From NCBI GenBank assembly GCA_019155185.1, contig CM032795.1, positions 21,211,795 to 21,275,794 of the forward strand: a DNA stretch of 64,000 bases, read 5' to 3'. The notes under the pieces are model-generated. The model searched no databases. It saw only the letters and a list, made by a program, of their open reading frames with translations, and was not told the origin of the DNA. Position 1 is the first letter of the stretch; each line of letters starts with the position of its first letter. Made by a program: the position numbers and the translations under genes. This document shows positions 50,837 through 62,343 of the stretch, one piece after another. Source of the stretch: Beaufortia kweichowensis (lineage: Eukaryota; Chordata; Actinopteri; Cypriniformes; Gastromyzontidae).

Positions 50837-52826
50837 ATGGCAACCACCCTGCTGGGATTGCTGGGAGTTTTGCTTTGCACCCTCGCCGTCAATTCTGAGG
50901 TCACACCGCAAACCGACTTCGACGCCAAAGGGGTAAGACATAAAGACACTAAAAAACAAAATAATCCACAAATTAAAGTTTATCATCGGTTTTAGTCTCC
51001 TGAATGATTTGATGTGCTGTGAGAAATTAATGTTTACCAATTTTTCATGCATTATTTAATGTTTAAGATTCAAATAACAATAATTGTTTACTGTAACACT
51101 AAATGTCAACTATCCATTTAAATATTTTGCGACAATAAAAACCTAAAAATATATAACTTTAATTCAGAGCTATATAAATATTTCATATTAATATACATTT
51201 CCAACAAGCTTACATTAGTGGTGTTTGTCTATAGGTTTTAAAGCAGTCAAACGTTATAAAGCAATAAACTGTACTAAACAGATGAAATGTTTTATGGTGA
51301 TCAAGGACTAATCTTAAAAAAGTTTCTTAAGAAAATGCAAAAAAAACATTTTATAATGACTTTCTTGCACCGGGTAAACAGGTGACTGGGAAATGGTACC
51401 TGATCGGTTTTGCGACCAACGCAGAATGGTTCGTCACCCGTAAGGCAAACATGAAGATGGGTGTTGCCATGTTCACACCAAATGATGAAGGAGACCTGGA
51501 GATGGCATATTCCAGTCTAAAGTAAGTTATTTATCAATAACCTGTTGTGTTGTACCTGTAGCTTAACTGGTAAATCATTGAACTTACAACCCAAAAGTCA
51601 TGGGGTTTGATCCAGAAGAAATACACATATAGATACAATAATGTGCAGATTAAAGACACTGTAATTCACTTCGGATAAAAGAGCATAAATGTAAATGAAA
51701 TTACTCTGTAATGATTTCTTTACAGTCCTGACGGCACGTGCTGGAGAATGACGCATCTGGCTCAGAAGACGGATATTCCAGGACAATTCACCTTCAACAG
51801 TGAACGTGAGGAACAGACTCCATCACCCAGACCTGAAATACATTATCAAACATTACAGGACATCTGTTTGACATAAGAAACACTGTATTTGTTCCTCAGA
51901 TCAGGAAACTGTAAATGACATGCGTGTTGTGGATGTGAAGTATGATGAATATGTTTTGATCCACACCATCAAGACCAACGAGGATTCCACAACTCTTCTC
52001 AACAAACTCTACGGTAAGAACTACTTGTAGTTGTACATAAATTATTGCTTTACTATTATTTTCTATTCACTCTCATATTATTCCAAACCTGTATAAGACT
52101 CTTTCTTCTGTGGAACACAACAGAAGATATTTTGAGAAATGTGGAGATCAATGGAAGTCAGTGGTTCTTCAAAATATCTTCCTTTATGTTCTGCAGAAGA
52201 AAGTCATACAGGTTTGATATGACATACGGGTAAATAAATCTTTTGTGGTAAACTATCTCTTTAAAACCCAAAAAGGACAAAAACAAAGCAACCACACAAG
52301 TGGACTTGACAGCTTTGTGTGCAATACAAAATTAACTTGCTTATGTTCTGCATTGACACATGTATGTCTTTACATTACACTTTTTTTATTACATTTTTAC
52401 AAAAGTAATTTCATTTCCGGGATGTTCAACAATATATTGTATTACAGGCCGAACAGCAGACCTGGGTCAAGACGTCCTGGACAAGTTCACAGAGTTTTCT
52501 CTGGAACAAGGAATTCTGCCTGAGAACATTGCCATCCTACCGAAAAATGGTATTCAGAATTCTTATGTTACTGCACCAATATTAAAACTCTTTTTTACAT
52601 AACAGCGTCCCCTACAGGACTAAGAGTAAAACTACTACAACATTATGATATGTTTCAGTAGGACAGATATGTAGTCAGTACCATACATTCACACACTTCA
52701 CAAGTCTTTGCATACAGTATAAAACAATCATTTGTCTGACACAATGTGCTCATTTATATGTACAGAAAGTAAATATATCAATATGCCCGACCTGACCATC
52801 TTTTTTCTTTAGATGAATGCCCTTAA
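50837..52826 (+). CDS. Secreted lipocalin, ptgds-like
   Basis: Six exons: 50837-50932, 51382-51521, 51726-51805, 51900-52013, 52448-52549 and 52813-52826; 546 nt, 181 residues. The first exon is mostly a signal peptide (MATTLLGLLGVLLCTLAVNS). The second begins with the lipocalin GxW signature as VTGKWYLIGFA. Later landmarks are GTCWRM, VVDVKYDEYVLIHTIKT and a C-terminal helix (FTEFSLEQGILPEN). The tail DECP provides the cysteine expected to pair with that in GTCWRM. Small hydrophobic ligands are the usual cargo. It resembles fish ptgds-type (lipocalin prostaglandin D synthase) proteins. At the position aligned with mammalian Cys65 it has Gly (KANMKMGVAMF), so PGD synthase activity is unlikely. 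The six-exon structure fits the family. AATAAA lies at 52951. Confidence 0.88.
51551..51703 (+). repeat. tRNA-derived SINE
   Basis: An A-box-like TGTAGCTTAACTGGTA and a B-box-like GGGTTTGATCC are spaced as in a tRNA. The tail ACTTCGGATAAAAGAGC and ATAAATGTAAATG follows, the same tail type as at 33850-33900. It is inserted in lipocalin intron 2 and is nearly full length. Confidence 0.8.
52075..52245. repeat. Palindromic MITE-like repeat
   Basis: The left part (CCAAACCTGTATAAGACTC, TTCTGTGGAACACAACAGAA) is mirrored by the right part (TTCTGCAGAAGAAAGTCATA, CAGGTTTGATATGACATACG). This hairpin repeat is very common in cyprinids by memory. It lies in lipocalin intron 4. Related diverged pieces occur at about 54865-54990 and 55505-55600. 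Confidence 0.7.
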
Positions 52827-52989
52827 ACTGTGGATATGAAGATCCTCTCTGAAGACTTCTGACTGACTGTAGTGAAAACTTTGAAGCATCTCTAGCATTT
52901 ACACTAAATCTCATTCATCTTTTCCTTACAAATCTTCTTTAGTTTGGACTAATAAAATCTTTTGTGAAACTGAATTGTGTTGTAAGTTT

Positions 52990-55848
52990 AGTATGACAAA
53001 CTAAAATAAATATCACAAGATATCATATTTAATAATGTTATTCAGTGACAGGAATTATCGCCACCAACACATGTAGAATTGTGTTTATATATATTGATGC
53101 ACAGTGACAAACTGAGACGTTTCAAAGAACATTCTTGCAATAATGTTAAAGGAGTATTTTATCAGCATTATATATCATTGCTAAATGTTGTAAAAAGGTG
53201 CAATAAAACATTATTTTATTACTTTAACACTGAAAACATTCAGAAATAATGTACTTACAATTTATTAGTAAAGTTTAGAAATCACTAATTTTCTTTATTT
53301 GGTAGTCATTAAATAATAAAAGGAAGTCTAAAAGTTAAAATTTTAAACATCAATCTTTTAAGAAACAAACAGTCAAGTGCATCGTATATATCAATAGTAG
53401 TGTAAATAACAAATAAATGTAAATGTGAATACTCACCCAATCCGAGATCAAATGCTTTTTCAACCTTAAGGGTTAAAATGCACGTAAAGACCTTCTCACT
53501 CATGCATTTACACATAACAAAGAATGCAGGAAAATACTTTGCCTTTTATTTCCTTTTTATCTTTTTTAAACAAATGTGAAGATACATCCATGACAACACA
53601 AAGTTCAGACTCCTCCTGAAATGTTTACAGCATGTCTCTCTCTCTCTTTACAGATCTGTGTACAAAACAATAAGTTATAATCCCATAGAATCCTAGTTAC
53701 ATTTAACTATACAACAAAGTTTAAACGGTGACCAAATAAATATCTGCAGTATAAAAATGATCACAGGGAGAGAAAGGATGAGGAAGGTTAATGAGAAGTG
53801 CTTCGGTCAGCCACAGCGGTTCTGACCAATGGCATTGATTTGGGTACGATAAGACGCTTGGCAATGATGCTGTTCTGTCAGGCTGTTTGAGCTAATGTCA
53901 ACATCATCTGAAAACCTCTGACTGACAATCATACATCACGGGTTAGTGGAATCATGTATTCAGCTCCGTATTCGAGTTATTTCATGTTATTTATGAACAC
54001 AAAATGATTTGCTTTGTCAATTCCAGCGTGTCGTAGAAATACGTGCGACATCACAACTACACCGTACTCGCTCGTGACAGTGAGTGCACGCTCAGATCGA
54101 GGTCTGATGTTGACTATTAAGACAGTTAGTGGGTTTTTTAGGAGGCTATGTGGACTGTACATGAATACAGTCAGACAGTACCATCGTTAGATAGTCACCA
54201 TGCTGAAGGGTTATTGGCAACGTCAAACATATCTGATACAGACCAGAGAACTCTGCAAACACACAATCATCCTAACATAAACACACACACACACACACAC
54301 AGATATGATCATACGTAAATTCATCTACATACTGCATGTTGTGTATACTGATGAGAGATACAATTGACCTGATACTAAAGTGATCAATCATATTTTTGCT
54401 ACAGGCCCGACCGACTGGTGTTACAGGGGTAAATAGTGTACGCTTGGGTGAATCTCACACAAAACACGTCCAGCTCATATTAACACAATAACATAAACAA
54501 TTTGCAACAATTTGTTTTGTTTTGTCAATAAAAATACTGCCTGCACACAAGATATAAGCATAAAGCCCTACTAAAAATACTAACTTTTTTTATTTAATCT
54601 CATGAAGAACTAGGTTTTATCAGGGGTTGCAACAGATATAATATTCCTAAAACCACATTTTTTATTCTTCTTTTCATTTTGGAGTGAAATATAACCCAGA
54701 CATGCTTTGTGAGATTCACCTTTTAAATCTATACATTTAGGAAGTTTTGTGGTCCCACACATCCATTCATTATGTGCAATAACTTTAACTCGTTAAAAAA
54801 AACATCGACTTCATCATGATCTGAAAGTTTTCCAAACATTAAAACCACCAGTTTTGTTTTAAAGCTTTAAAGGAGCAGTTCACAAAAAATGAGAATTTTG
54901 ACATTTAACCATTTTTGGTCGGTGTACTTAAACAAAGACACTTGAAGATTCCTTAAAACATTGAAAGAAAGTAAGTTACACAGGTTTTCATTTTTAAGTG
55001 AACTATTCCCTTAAAACACTTTGTTATTATTACAGATATGAAACTGCATGTTTTTTCTGTCTGCCATAAATAAATGCAAACTTTGAAGGTTTGTGAGAGC
55101 AGATATGTGTCCCATTAAACCATCCTGACTATAATAATGCTGCAGAATAAGGCAATTATTTGAGTTAAACAGCCTGATATCGGTCTTTTCTGATGTCATG
55201 TCCACATTTTGTAGCCTTACCCATGAAGATACTTATTAATCAGATGAACATCAGGTTGCCAACACTAAGTCTGTCACACGTTCTATATTCAAAAAGCACT
55301 TTAGAGCATGTACATCATATAATCTCAGGTTTAAATTTCCCCAGATTTCAGGTAATACAGGCTTGACAACAAACCGACATGACTCTAAAACGCTTGAGGA
55401 ATATAACACATGATGTGTTTTAGTTGATCTGTTAAGGTACAAAATCCAAATGCATCAATAAAAAGACATAAAACAAGCACACATCCAATAACCAAATTGA
55501 AAGTAAACGTTCACTCAAAAATGAAGTCTTGTCATTGTCTCATCCTCATGTTGTTTCAAATCCACACGGTATAATTATTCAGTGGAACATAAAACCACAA
55601 ACACTGATGAATTTGGACACAAACACAGGTTAAATAACGCCATAATTTTTCTTTCACAATATTTTTTAGGTGCTTTTTTTTGCAAAATTTGAGCTAGAGC
55701 TTTTGTGTTCTACAGAAATAAGCAATGAGGGTTTGAAACAAAATGAGGATTATGACAAATCACATTTTTGGGTGAAATATTTCTTCTACGGAGGAGACCG
55801 GGAAAATGGCCATTAAGCAAGATGAGAATGCACATTCATACGGACACG

Positions 55849-55879
<31 letters not shown>

Positions 55880-56002
55880 TATGCAACCTGTTGCCGACAC
55901 GCAGGAACAGTGATTTTAAATCACTGGCTGTTTAGTGTCTTACGAAAGTGAGCGGCACATGGAGGAAGATGAGGAAGAGGAGGGCGCAGCGGGCTTCCAA
56001 GC
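52990..56002. other. Intergenic DNA and probable zfx 3' UTR
   Basis: No coding exon was seen between the lipocalin polyadenylation signal and the zfx stop at 56003. A minus-strand AATAAA (TTTATT on +) at about 53540 could end a long zfx 3' UTR of about 2.4 kb. AC microsatellites lie at about 54283-54300 and 55850-55876. MITE-like fragments lie at 54865-54990 and 55505-55600. Confidence 0.45.
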
Positions 56003-59000
56003 TCATTCAGCGTGCACCATGTCTTTATGATGCCTCATAATGTGCTGGTTTTTCTCCGAAGGTCTCCGGAAGCCCTTTGAGCAGTACTGACAGCGATGGG
56101 GATAGTCTTTAGTGTGGATGGAAATTACGTGTCTCTTAAAACCGGATGCATCTCCCGTGCTGTAGTCGCAGTACTGACACTGATACACCCTCCTTTCCCG
56201 CGGGCCCTTACCCCCGCCACCCTTCTTTACCGCCGCGCCACCCGCCGATAGCTGCGCCGCACCTATAGTCCTCTTGGGAGCTGTCTTTTCAACGGGCGGG
56301 GACTGCGGCTGCGCAGCCGGCGTCGGTGAGGTGGGCTGCTGTGGCTGTTGCTGTTCCTTGGTGTGCACGGAGAGGATGTGGCGGCTAAGGACGAAGGGGT
56401 CGGCGATCTTGAAGTTGCAGTGACGACACTGGTGCAGTTTCTTGGCTTTGTGAGAGGCTGAGTGTTTCTTAAGCTCGGACGGCCGGTGGAAGCCTTTCCC
56501 GCAGACGGCGCATTTGTGCGGGTAGTCCTTAGTGTGCACGGAAATGACGTGCCGTTTGAGGTCGCTGGAGTTGGAACTGCGATGGTCGCAGTGGCTGCAC
56601 TGGTGCCCTCGAGCGTCCTCGTGCGTGGCCGCGTGCTGCGTCAGCTCCTCCTCCTCGCTGAAGGTCTGACCGCAACGCTCGCAGCGGAACGGCAGTTCGC
56701 GACTGTGCTTGGTTTTCACGTGCGTCTTCAGGTTGGAAGAGTCTGCCGATTTGTAATCGCAGTACATGCAGGAGTACGGCTTCTCGCCCGTGTGCGTCCG
56801 CATGTGTTTCTTTAACTCCGACGGATGACGGAAACCCTTGCCGCATTCCACGCAGATGTGTGGGAAACTCTTACTGTGAACGGCTAGCAGGTGGCGATTG
56901 AGCAGGCCCTGCTCCGCAGTCTCGTAGTCGCAAAACTTGCATTTGTGCGTCTTGGTCGCGGAAGCGGGAGAGAGAGGGGAAGCAATAGCCGTGGGTGATT
57001 TCTGTTCTCGGTGATGGTGTTGAAGACGATGGGAGAACAGCGCTGCTTGCTGGTGAAACTCTTTACCGCAGGTCTCGCATTCAAAAGGGGCTTTGTTGCT
57101 GAGCGCGTGAACCTCCATGTGGTTGTGGAGACTGGCTTTTTTGTTGGTGGTGAAGTCGCAGTCGGTGCATTGGTACTTTTTGCGACTCAAGACGTCCTGA
57201 TGGTGGTTACGGGTGTGTCGCTTCAGGAAGCCGCGGGATTTGAATTTCTTCCCGCACAGCATGCATGGGTAGACGGTCAGAGGCTGTCCATACGGGCCAA
57301 TGATGATTGCTGCAAGAAAAATGAAATCATTAAATCATACATAACATAGACATCAAATGACGATTTTCACACTGCCACTGACCAAAGTGTGATTCAAAAC
57401 GTTAATAAAGTGCTGTACTTAGCTTGTAAGTCACTTTAGATTAAAAAATGGCCAAATACATAAATGAAAAGAAGCATTCAAAAAACAATCGTATGAGAAA
57501 ATAAAACGCATACAACAGGAGGTGAAGTGTAATGCAGCATTACCTGTCTGGACCTGTCGAGGTTCAGTCCGTCTCTTGTTCTTGCCATGTTGCCGGTTGA
57601 GTTTGTCCAGTGCATCTGACTCATCGATGTGCAGTAATGCGCTTGCCGCACCGTTACGATTCTCGCAACCCTCGTGATCAGCCGCACCTGATTTGTAAGG
57701 AAATACAAAATACAATTAATAATAAAAACAATACATAACTAAAATTTAGCTATATATGAAATTAGCTTGAAGAATGACTAGAAATATTAGGTTTATCAAT
57801 ATTCCAGCATAAGCAACAGCAAAACTTTGTCCCCAGGGATGCACAATTACCCCATTATGATTTCAATTTAACCCGTGCAGATCTAACACAACCTTCAAAA
57901 CAATCTTTGTTTTATATAACACGGATGCATTTGTACTGTATGATATGACTGTATTAGTGTTGGTGTAATGCGAGCGTGCTGACCGTATGCAGCGGCCCAC
58001 GCTACAGGCATGAAGTCTTTGCTCAGTGCAGTGCTGTCATACGCCCTGTCGTGAGACACCGGCTCTTCACCCCCAACCACCACCTCCATGTAGACCTCAT
58101 CAGAGAGCTTTGACCCTCCTGCAAACACAACACACCGCTAGACCTAAACAAATACTGCTTTACATGTTCAAAATAACACAGACAACAGTAAAATCATCTC
58201 CAACTGCTTAATGTCATGATTTTCTAAGATCTACTGTGCTCAGTTTGAGATTTTCTTGTGATAATGCAATAGATTTATAAATCAGAAATGGAAATGAATC
58301 ACTAAAAATGATTTGAACTGATCATTTATCCAATTAAAGTTAAAATATGAGTTGGTAGGAGTCGAGAGAATGCCATTTTCATTAGGAAACTTAATGGCCA
58401 AAGAAATTTTTTTTTTATCACAATCACAATTTTCACTTAAACTTATACTGACAGTAGGGCTATCACTACTGACTTTTTAGAATTCAAGTAATCAATTACT
58501 TTGACAATTAATCAAATAATCTGATGATTATTTTGATGAGTAATCAGATGTTTTCATTTACAACAAAAACTAACAATACACACAATTTAACGGGAGTTTT
58601 AGCTGTGAGATTTTTCTCACCATCAGTCTGCGTGTGATGGCCGTCTCCCACAGACATGTAGACCATCTTCTCTCTCAGCGGCCGTACGACAGGTTCAGCC
58701 AAAGCCACCGTCTCACTCTCATCCAGGTCCACCGTCTCACCTGTACACACACACACTTGACGTTATATCTTCATGTGATGACCGAAACACATTGTTCTTG
58801 TGCAGTAAACACACAGTTCACTCACCAAGATCATCCTCCCCTGAGTCTGCTTTAAAGATGTAAACTTTGATCACTTCCTGTCCGTCCTCATCTTTCTCCA
58901 CCTCTTGATCATCTATGGCTCCCTCCACTGTCACCTCCTCTCCGTCCCCCGACACCATCTTACCGGCATCATCCACTACAGACAGACAAAATAAACCAAT

Positions 59001-60257
59001 CAGTGAGTGAGTGAGTGAGTGAGTGAGTGAGTGGGTGGGTGAGTGAGTGAGTGATTTACAGGAGATCATCAGGTAGTCTCCACAGCTGTCTGAGTCGTGT
59101 TCTTGGTCCAGTCCGTCCTGCTCCCTCCCCTCTGCCACCAAAACATCCTCAGTTATCTCTGCCATGGCAACGCCATCCTCCTCTTCCTCCTCACCCTCCA
59201 GTGACATCACGCAGGTCTCCACGGCAACACCCTCATCGTCATCGCAGTGCACATACTCGGCGACCACGTCTTCCACTGCGTCCTGGATCACGAGCTCATC
59301 GGAGGAGAAGCCCTGCACGGACACCCCCTCCCCCTCAACCTCTGACACCAGCACCGTCTCCTGGAGCTCCACCACATACTCCTCCTCCCCTGCACCTCCC
59401 TCATCTACACACACATAATGACAACTCAGATTAAACAAGACTGATGAATAGTTTAGCATTTCTAAGATAATATTACATCCAAGCCAAGGAGTTATTAATC
59501 GAGAGACAGACCCATATGATACATGCTGTTTTCAATCAATTGTAATGAATTATTTTTGCTTTTTGAAACATAAACAAATCCTAGACATTATAAAAGACAT
59601 TTTATAAAAAATTATAAAAATACTGTATTTTATTATTAGACGTAAATCTATTCTTCTTTAGAGGAATAGTTATTACATAAAACGTTGAGTAATTTACACA
59701 AACAATATATTAAATATATTATGTGTAAATAATATTGTTTACCGTTACTATCTTTAAAATTCTCACAGAATGTATTTATTACCAATACATTAGTCCAGAC
59801 ATCAGAGAAATATCAGTCTACGAGTGAGTTAGAGAAAAATAGAAATATTCATGTGTTATGAATGTGACAAAAGAAAACACGTTTTTGAGAGGAAACATAC
59901 TTTGTAGGATTGCTGTGAAATTAAAATACACAAACCAGAAGTAATAATACCAAACAAATGAAGAAGAGATGACTCTTCAAAGAACATCAAATAGATATTT
60001 TATTTTAATGAGTTCATTTATGAGGAATTCTGAAAACAGCACTTTATCTGACTGTGAAAATCATGATTTGAACAGAAATAAATGCTTTAAAAGGCAAAAT
60101 GAAACAATCAGTCAAATCGATTATCTGTATTTTTCTACCGGTTACTGTGTGCAATCTGTATGATAAGAGAAATGATGATGAGATGGTTACCTGAGCCATG
60201 CAGTATAATCTTTGGCTCTTGGGATCGGAGCGCAAGCCTCGTGACCTCCTCAGTCAT
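56003..60257 (-). CDS. zfx: ZFX-type C2H2 zinc-finger transcription factor
   Basis: Seven coding exons on the minus strand: 60257-60191, 59404-59060, 58975-58826, 58740-58621, 58118-57984, 57687-57544 and 57309-56003; 2268 nt, 755 residues (human ZFX is about 805). The nuclear factor activates transcription from sites near promoters. The N-terminal acidic activation region is visible: VVELQETVLVSEV, ELVIQDAVEDVVAEYV, GDYLMISLDDAG, EVIKVYIFKADSGEDDLG, REKMVYMSV. Next is MPVAWAAAYG with NGAASALLHIDES and a KNKRRTE-type basic nuclear localisation segment. The last exon carries all fingers, beginning CMLCGKKFKSRGFLKRH and ending PSEKNQHIMRHHKDMVHAE. I count 12 C2H2 fingers; human ZFX has 13. ZNF711 is the paralogous alternative, but WAAAYG...LLHIDES and the neighbouring CXorf58-like gene favour zfx. 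Confidence 0.93.
56189..56360 (-). CDS. zfx: zfx low-complexity linker replacing finger 11
   Basis: Between the finger ending SRHILSVHTK and the finger starting YQCQYCDYSTGD, about 57 residues read QQQPQQPTSPTP..., a Pro/Ala segment, then AAVKKGGGGKGPRERR. No Cys-x2-Cys or His-x3-His pair is present. In human ZFX and ZNF711 this interval holds a complete finger with the motif ELKKHMKTH. The reading frame is continuous and GC-rich. Confidence 0.9.
57405..57467. repeat. SINE tail fragment
   Basis: Contains TTGTAAGTCACTTTAGATTA and ATACATAAATG, a diverged form of the SINE tail seen at 33850 and 51670. It lies in the zfx intron between exons 57309 and 57544. Confidence 0.45.
58990..59056. repeat. 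(GTGA)n tetranucleotide repeat filling a short zfx intron
   Basis: The intron between zfx exons 59060 and 58975 is only 84 bp. Most of it is AGTGAGTGAGTGAGTG with a GGGTGGGT interruption. On the sense strand it reads (TCAC)n. Confidence 0.9.
59405..60190. other. zfx intron 1 (coding)
   Basis: AT-rich intron between the exon with the start codon and the acidic-domain exon. Nothing else was recognised. Confidence 0.6.
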
Positions 60258-60273
60258 CGTCTTTACTCTTCAT
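60250..60273 (-). CDS. Overlapping upstream ORF in zfx leader
   Basis: In the first coding exon an upstream ATG (60273) opens a seven-codon frame, MKSKDDD. Its TGA (60252-60250) overlaps the main zfx start region (GATGACTGA), in a different frame. Scanning ribosomes would meet it first, so it probably lowers zfx translation. The effect is inferred from known uORF behaviour. Confidence 0.6.
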   Translation of the reverse strand: MKSKDDD

Positions 60274-60739
60274 TGGCCACTGCACAACTAATGCAACACA
60301 AAAACACATGATGAAAAGTCTGACAGGTGTCATATATGACAACAGATACAAGTACTGTTGTGTTTTTAAATGAAAAAAGAAGTTATGTAACGAGATTTAC
60401 CCCTCATAATAAAGTAAATACACAATGAATGTGTTAAAGCATTGCGTTTCCGGAGGGGAGGGGTCATAACAATGTCACACATTCCCACAATGGATTGTCG
60501 TCACATTAATACGCAATGCATTTTAAATATATGCAACGACAGACATAAGGACACCCAATGATGTATCACATTATTAGACGCGTGTGCCTTTAATTTGCAA
60601 ATGACTGCGACAAAAGGAAAAATGAATGTAACGTGCATACGAGCGTGAATAAAACAGTTTATTCGTGCACTTTGCTTATTTCACACGATCTTTACATGCA
60701 ATGCAAAAAGCATCATGCATAACAGTGAATGCATGAACC

Positions 60740-61425
60740 TGCGTGAAGAATGCACGAGAAGAATGAGCGCGCGCGCGCGGAACCTCCCCACCCCCCGCGC
60801 GCACATAACAGCACTGAATGTTTCCTCGCACCCGAAACCGGACGTGAACATGGCGTCTCGCGATCGTAATTTTCCTCCTTTCCCCGAAAACAAAACCCAA
60901 CCGTGTGCGCCATTTTGACACAAAGCACCATGCACGTTCATTCCCACGCACACGCCTGTGTATACATGCAAACGCGCGCGCCTCCTTCGCGACCTTTCAG
61001 TATCTCGAGAGGCATTTATAAACAATAACCCACCCCCGCTGCGTGAGGCCCTAACGCGGCCTGCTCGAGGCCCGATCCGAGGCCTCGCGTCTTCAGACTC
61101 GCCGCGCAAAACATAACGCGATGTAATACGCACGAATGAGCGCACCAACCTGGCGTGGACGCGCAGCGGTATCGTCTGATCAAACCCGTGCGATCTGATG
61201 CATCTGATCAACGCGCGCGACGGCCTCCAGATTTCCCGCAGACAGGCCGTCGGGTTTCCCCAGACTCGGGCAGGGTTCGAGCGGGAGTCAGCGGGCGCTG
61301 GGCGGGCCGCGGAGCGCGCAGGGAGGGCGGAGCTCCGCGCGCAGACGCGCCGCAGCTCCGCTGGAGCGTCACTGCGACACGGCCGCAGGAAAACGCGGAA
61401 GGCCGACAAAACACATTTAGCCAAA
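60740..61425 (-). promoter_or_regulatory. CpG-island promoter of zfx
   Basis: GC content and CpG density rise sharply here against AT-rich surroundings (runs such as GCGCGCGCGCGG and CGCGCGCGACGG), a typical housekeeping CpG island. A possible donor, CCAG|GTTGGTGCG on the minus strand at about 61150, may end a 5' non-coding exon that splices to the acceptor at 60288 before the coding exon. Open frames on both strands across the island come from its low stop-codon density. Confidence 0.75.
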
Positions 61426-61429
61426 GCTA

Positions 61430-62343
61430 GCGAGAATGTGGTTTATTGTGTTGACAAACACTGTTATATCAACAATAGAATAAAGACTTTAAAACATTAA
61501 AACATAGTCATGTGCCAAAAAAAGACAAGATAAGCCGCAGATTCACACACAGCATAGTGTCAAACACAATATGCCAAAGTGATTGTATGATACAAACATC
61601 ACCAAGATGTATACACACTTAGAAATAAGAAGAGTATAAACAATCCCCAAAGAATCTTTCAGTCAGCGGGTTCCAAAAAGATCCTTTTCTTTCTAACCTT
61701 TTATAGTCACAAGAACCTTTTTTAAATAAGTACTTTTTGTGCAACAGAACCATACGTACAGAACCTGTGTGATCATAATACCAAATTAGATTAGCCATTG
61801 GTGCTGGTTATAGATTTTCTTGTTTTATATATTTTCTTCTCTTTTATAAATGTAATAACATCTTACTGAATATCCATGATTCTGGAATATTCATACACTT
61901 CACAGAGCCATGAACATGCAGATTTTAGAGATGCATTAACCCTTACCTTCTGACTAGTCAGCTAATATGTTTAAAGCTTTATTAATACTAATACAAATAT
62001 AATAAATTATTATTTAATTAGTGAGTGAGTAGTTTTCTGACATGTTTAAATGTCATTTGTTATGGCCCAGTGCTGTACAATATTTTAAATGGTTTAATAT
62101 ACATTTATTAAGCAAACCCATCTGTTTTAGATGAGTGTATCTGCATGCATGAATTGTGCATTGTTAGTTGAATGATGCAGTCAAGCAAAACGTGTCAACA
62201 TATGTTGCTCATGCAGTTTTTTACCCAGTACTGTTACTTGCTTTTCATCCACAGTTATGCAATGACTGCCATGCACAGTTTATTAAATCGTATAAATTCT
62301 ATGCATCTAATTTAAAGCATTTACCAAATCTGCAGGCTGCAGT
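61430..62343. other. Intergenic DNA between zfx promoter and CXorf58-like gene
   Basis: No gene was recognised. A MITE-like fragment at about 61645-61755 (GGGTTCCAAAAAGATCC, AAGAACCTTTTTT) belongs to the family at 18516-18705. The 3' UTR of the CXorf58-like gene should occupy the right part. Confidence 0.5.
61645..61755. repeat. MITE-like fragment (AAGAACC family)
   Basis: Shares AAGAACC and GGTTCC words, spacing and AT-rich core with the element at 18516-18705, though diverged. Confidence 0.45.

Noticed and set aside
51551..51625. Possible tRNA gene (A-box and B-box-like sequence)
   Set aside because: The cloverleaf is degraded and the sequence continues into a SINE tail, so it is a retroposon, not a functional tRNA.
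60681..61500. Long open frames on both strands (up to 247 codons) in the CpG island
   Set aside because: High GC removes stop codons. The predicted proteins are Arg/Ala-rich without domains, and the position fits the zfx promoter.
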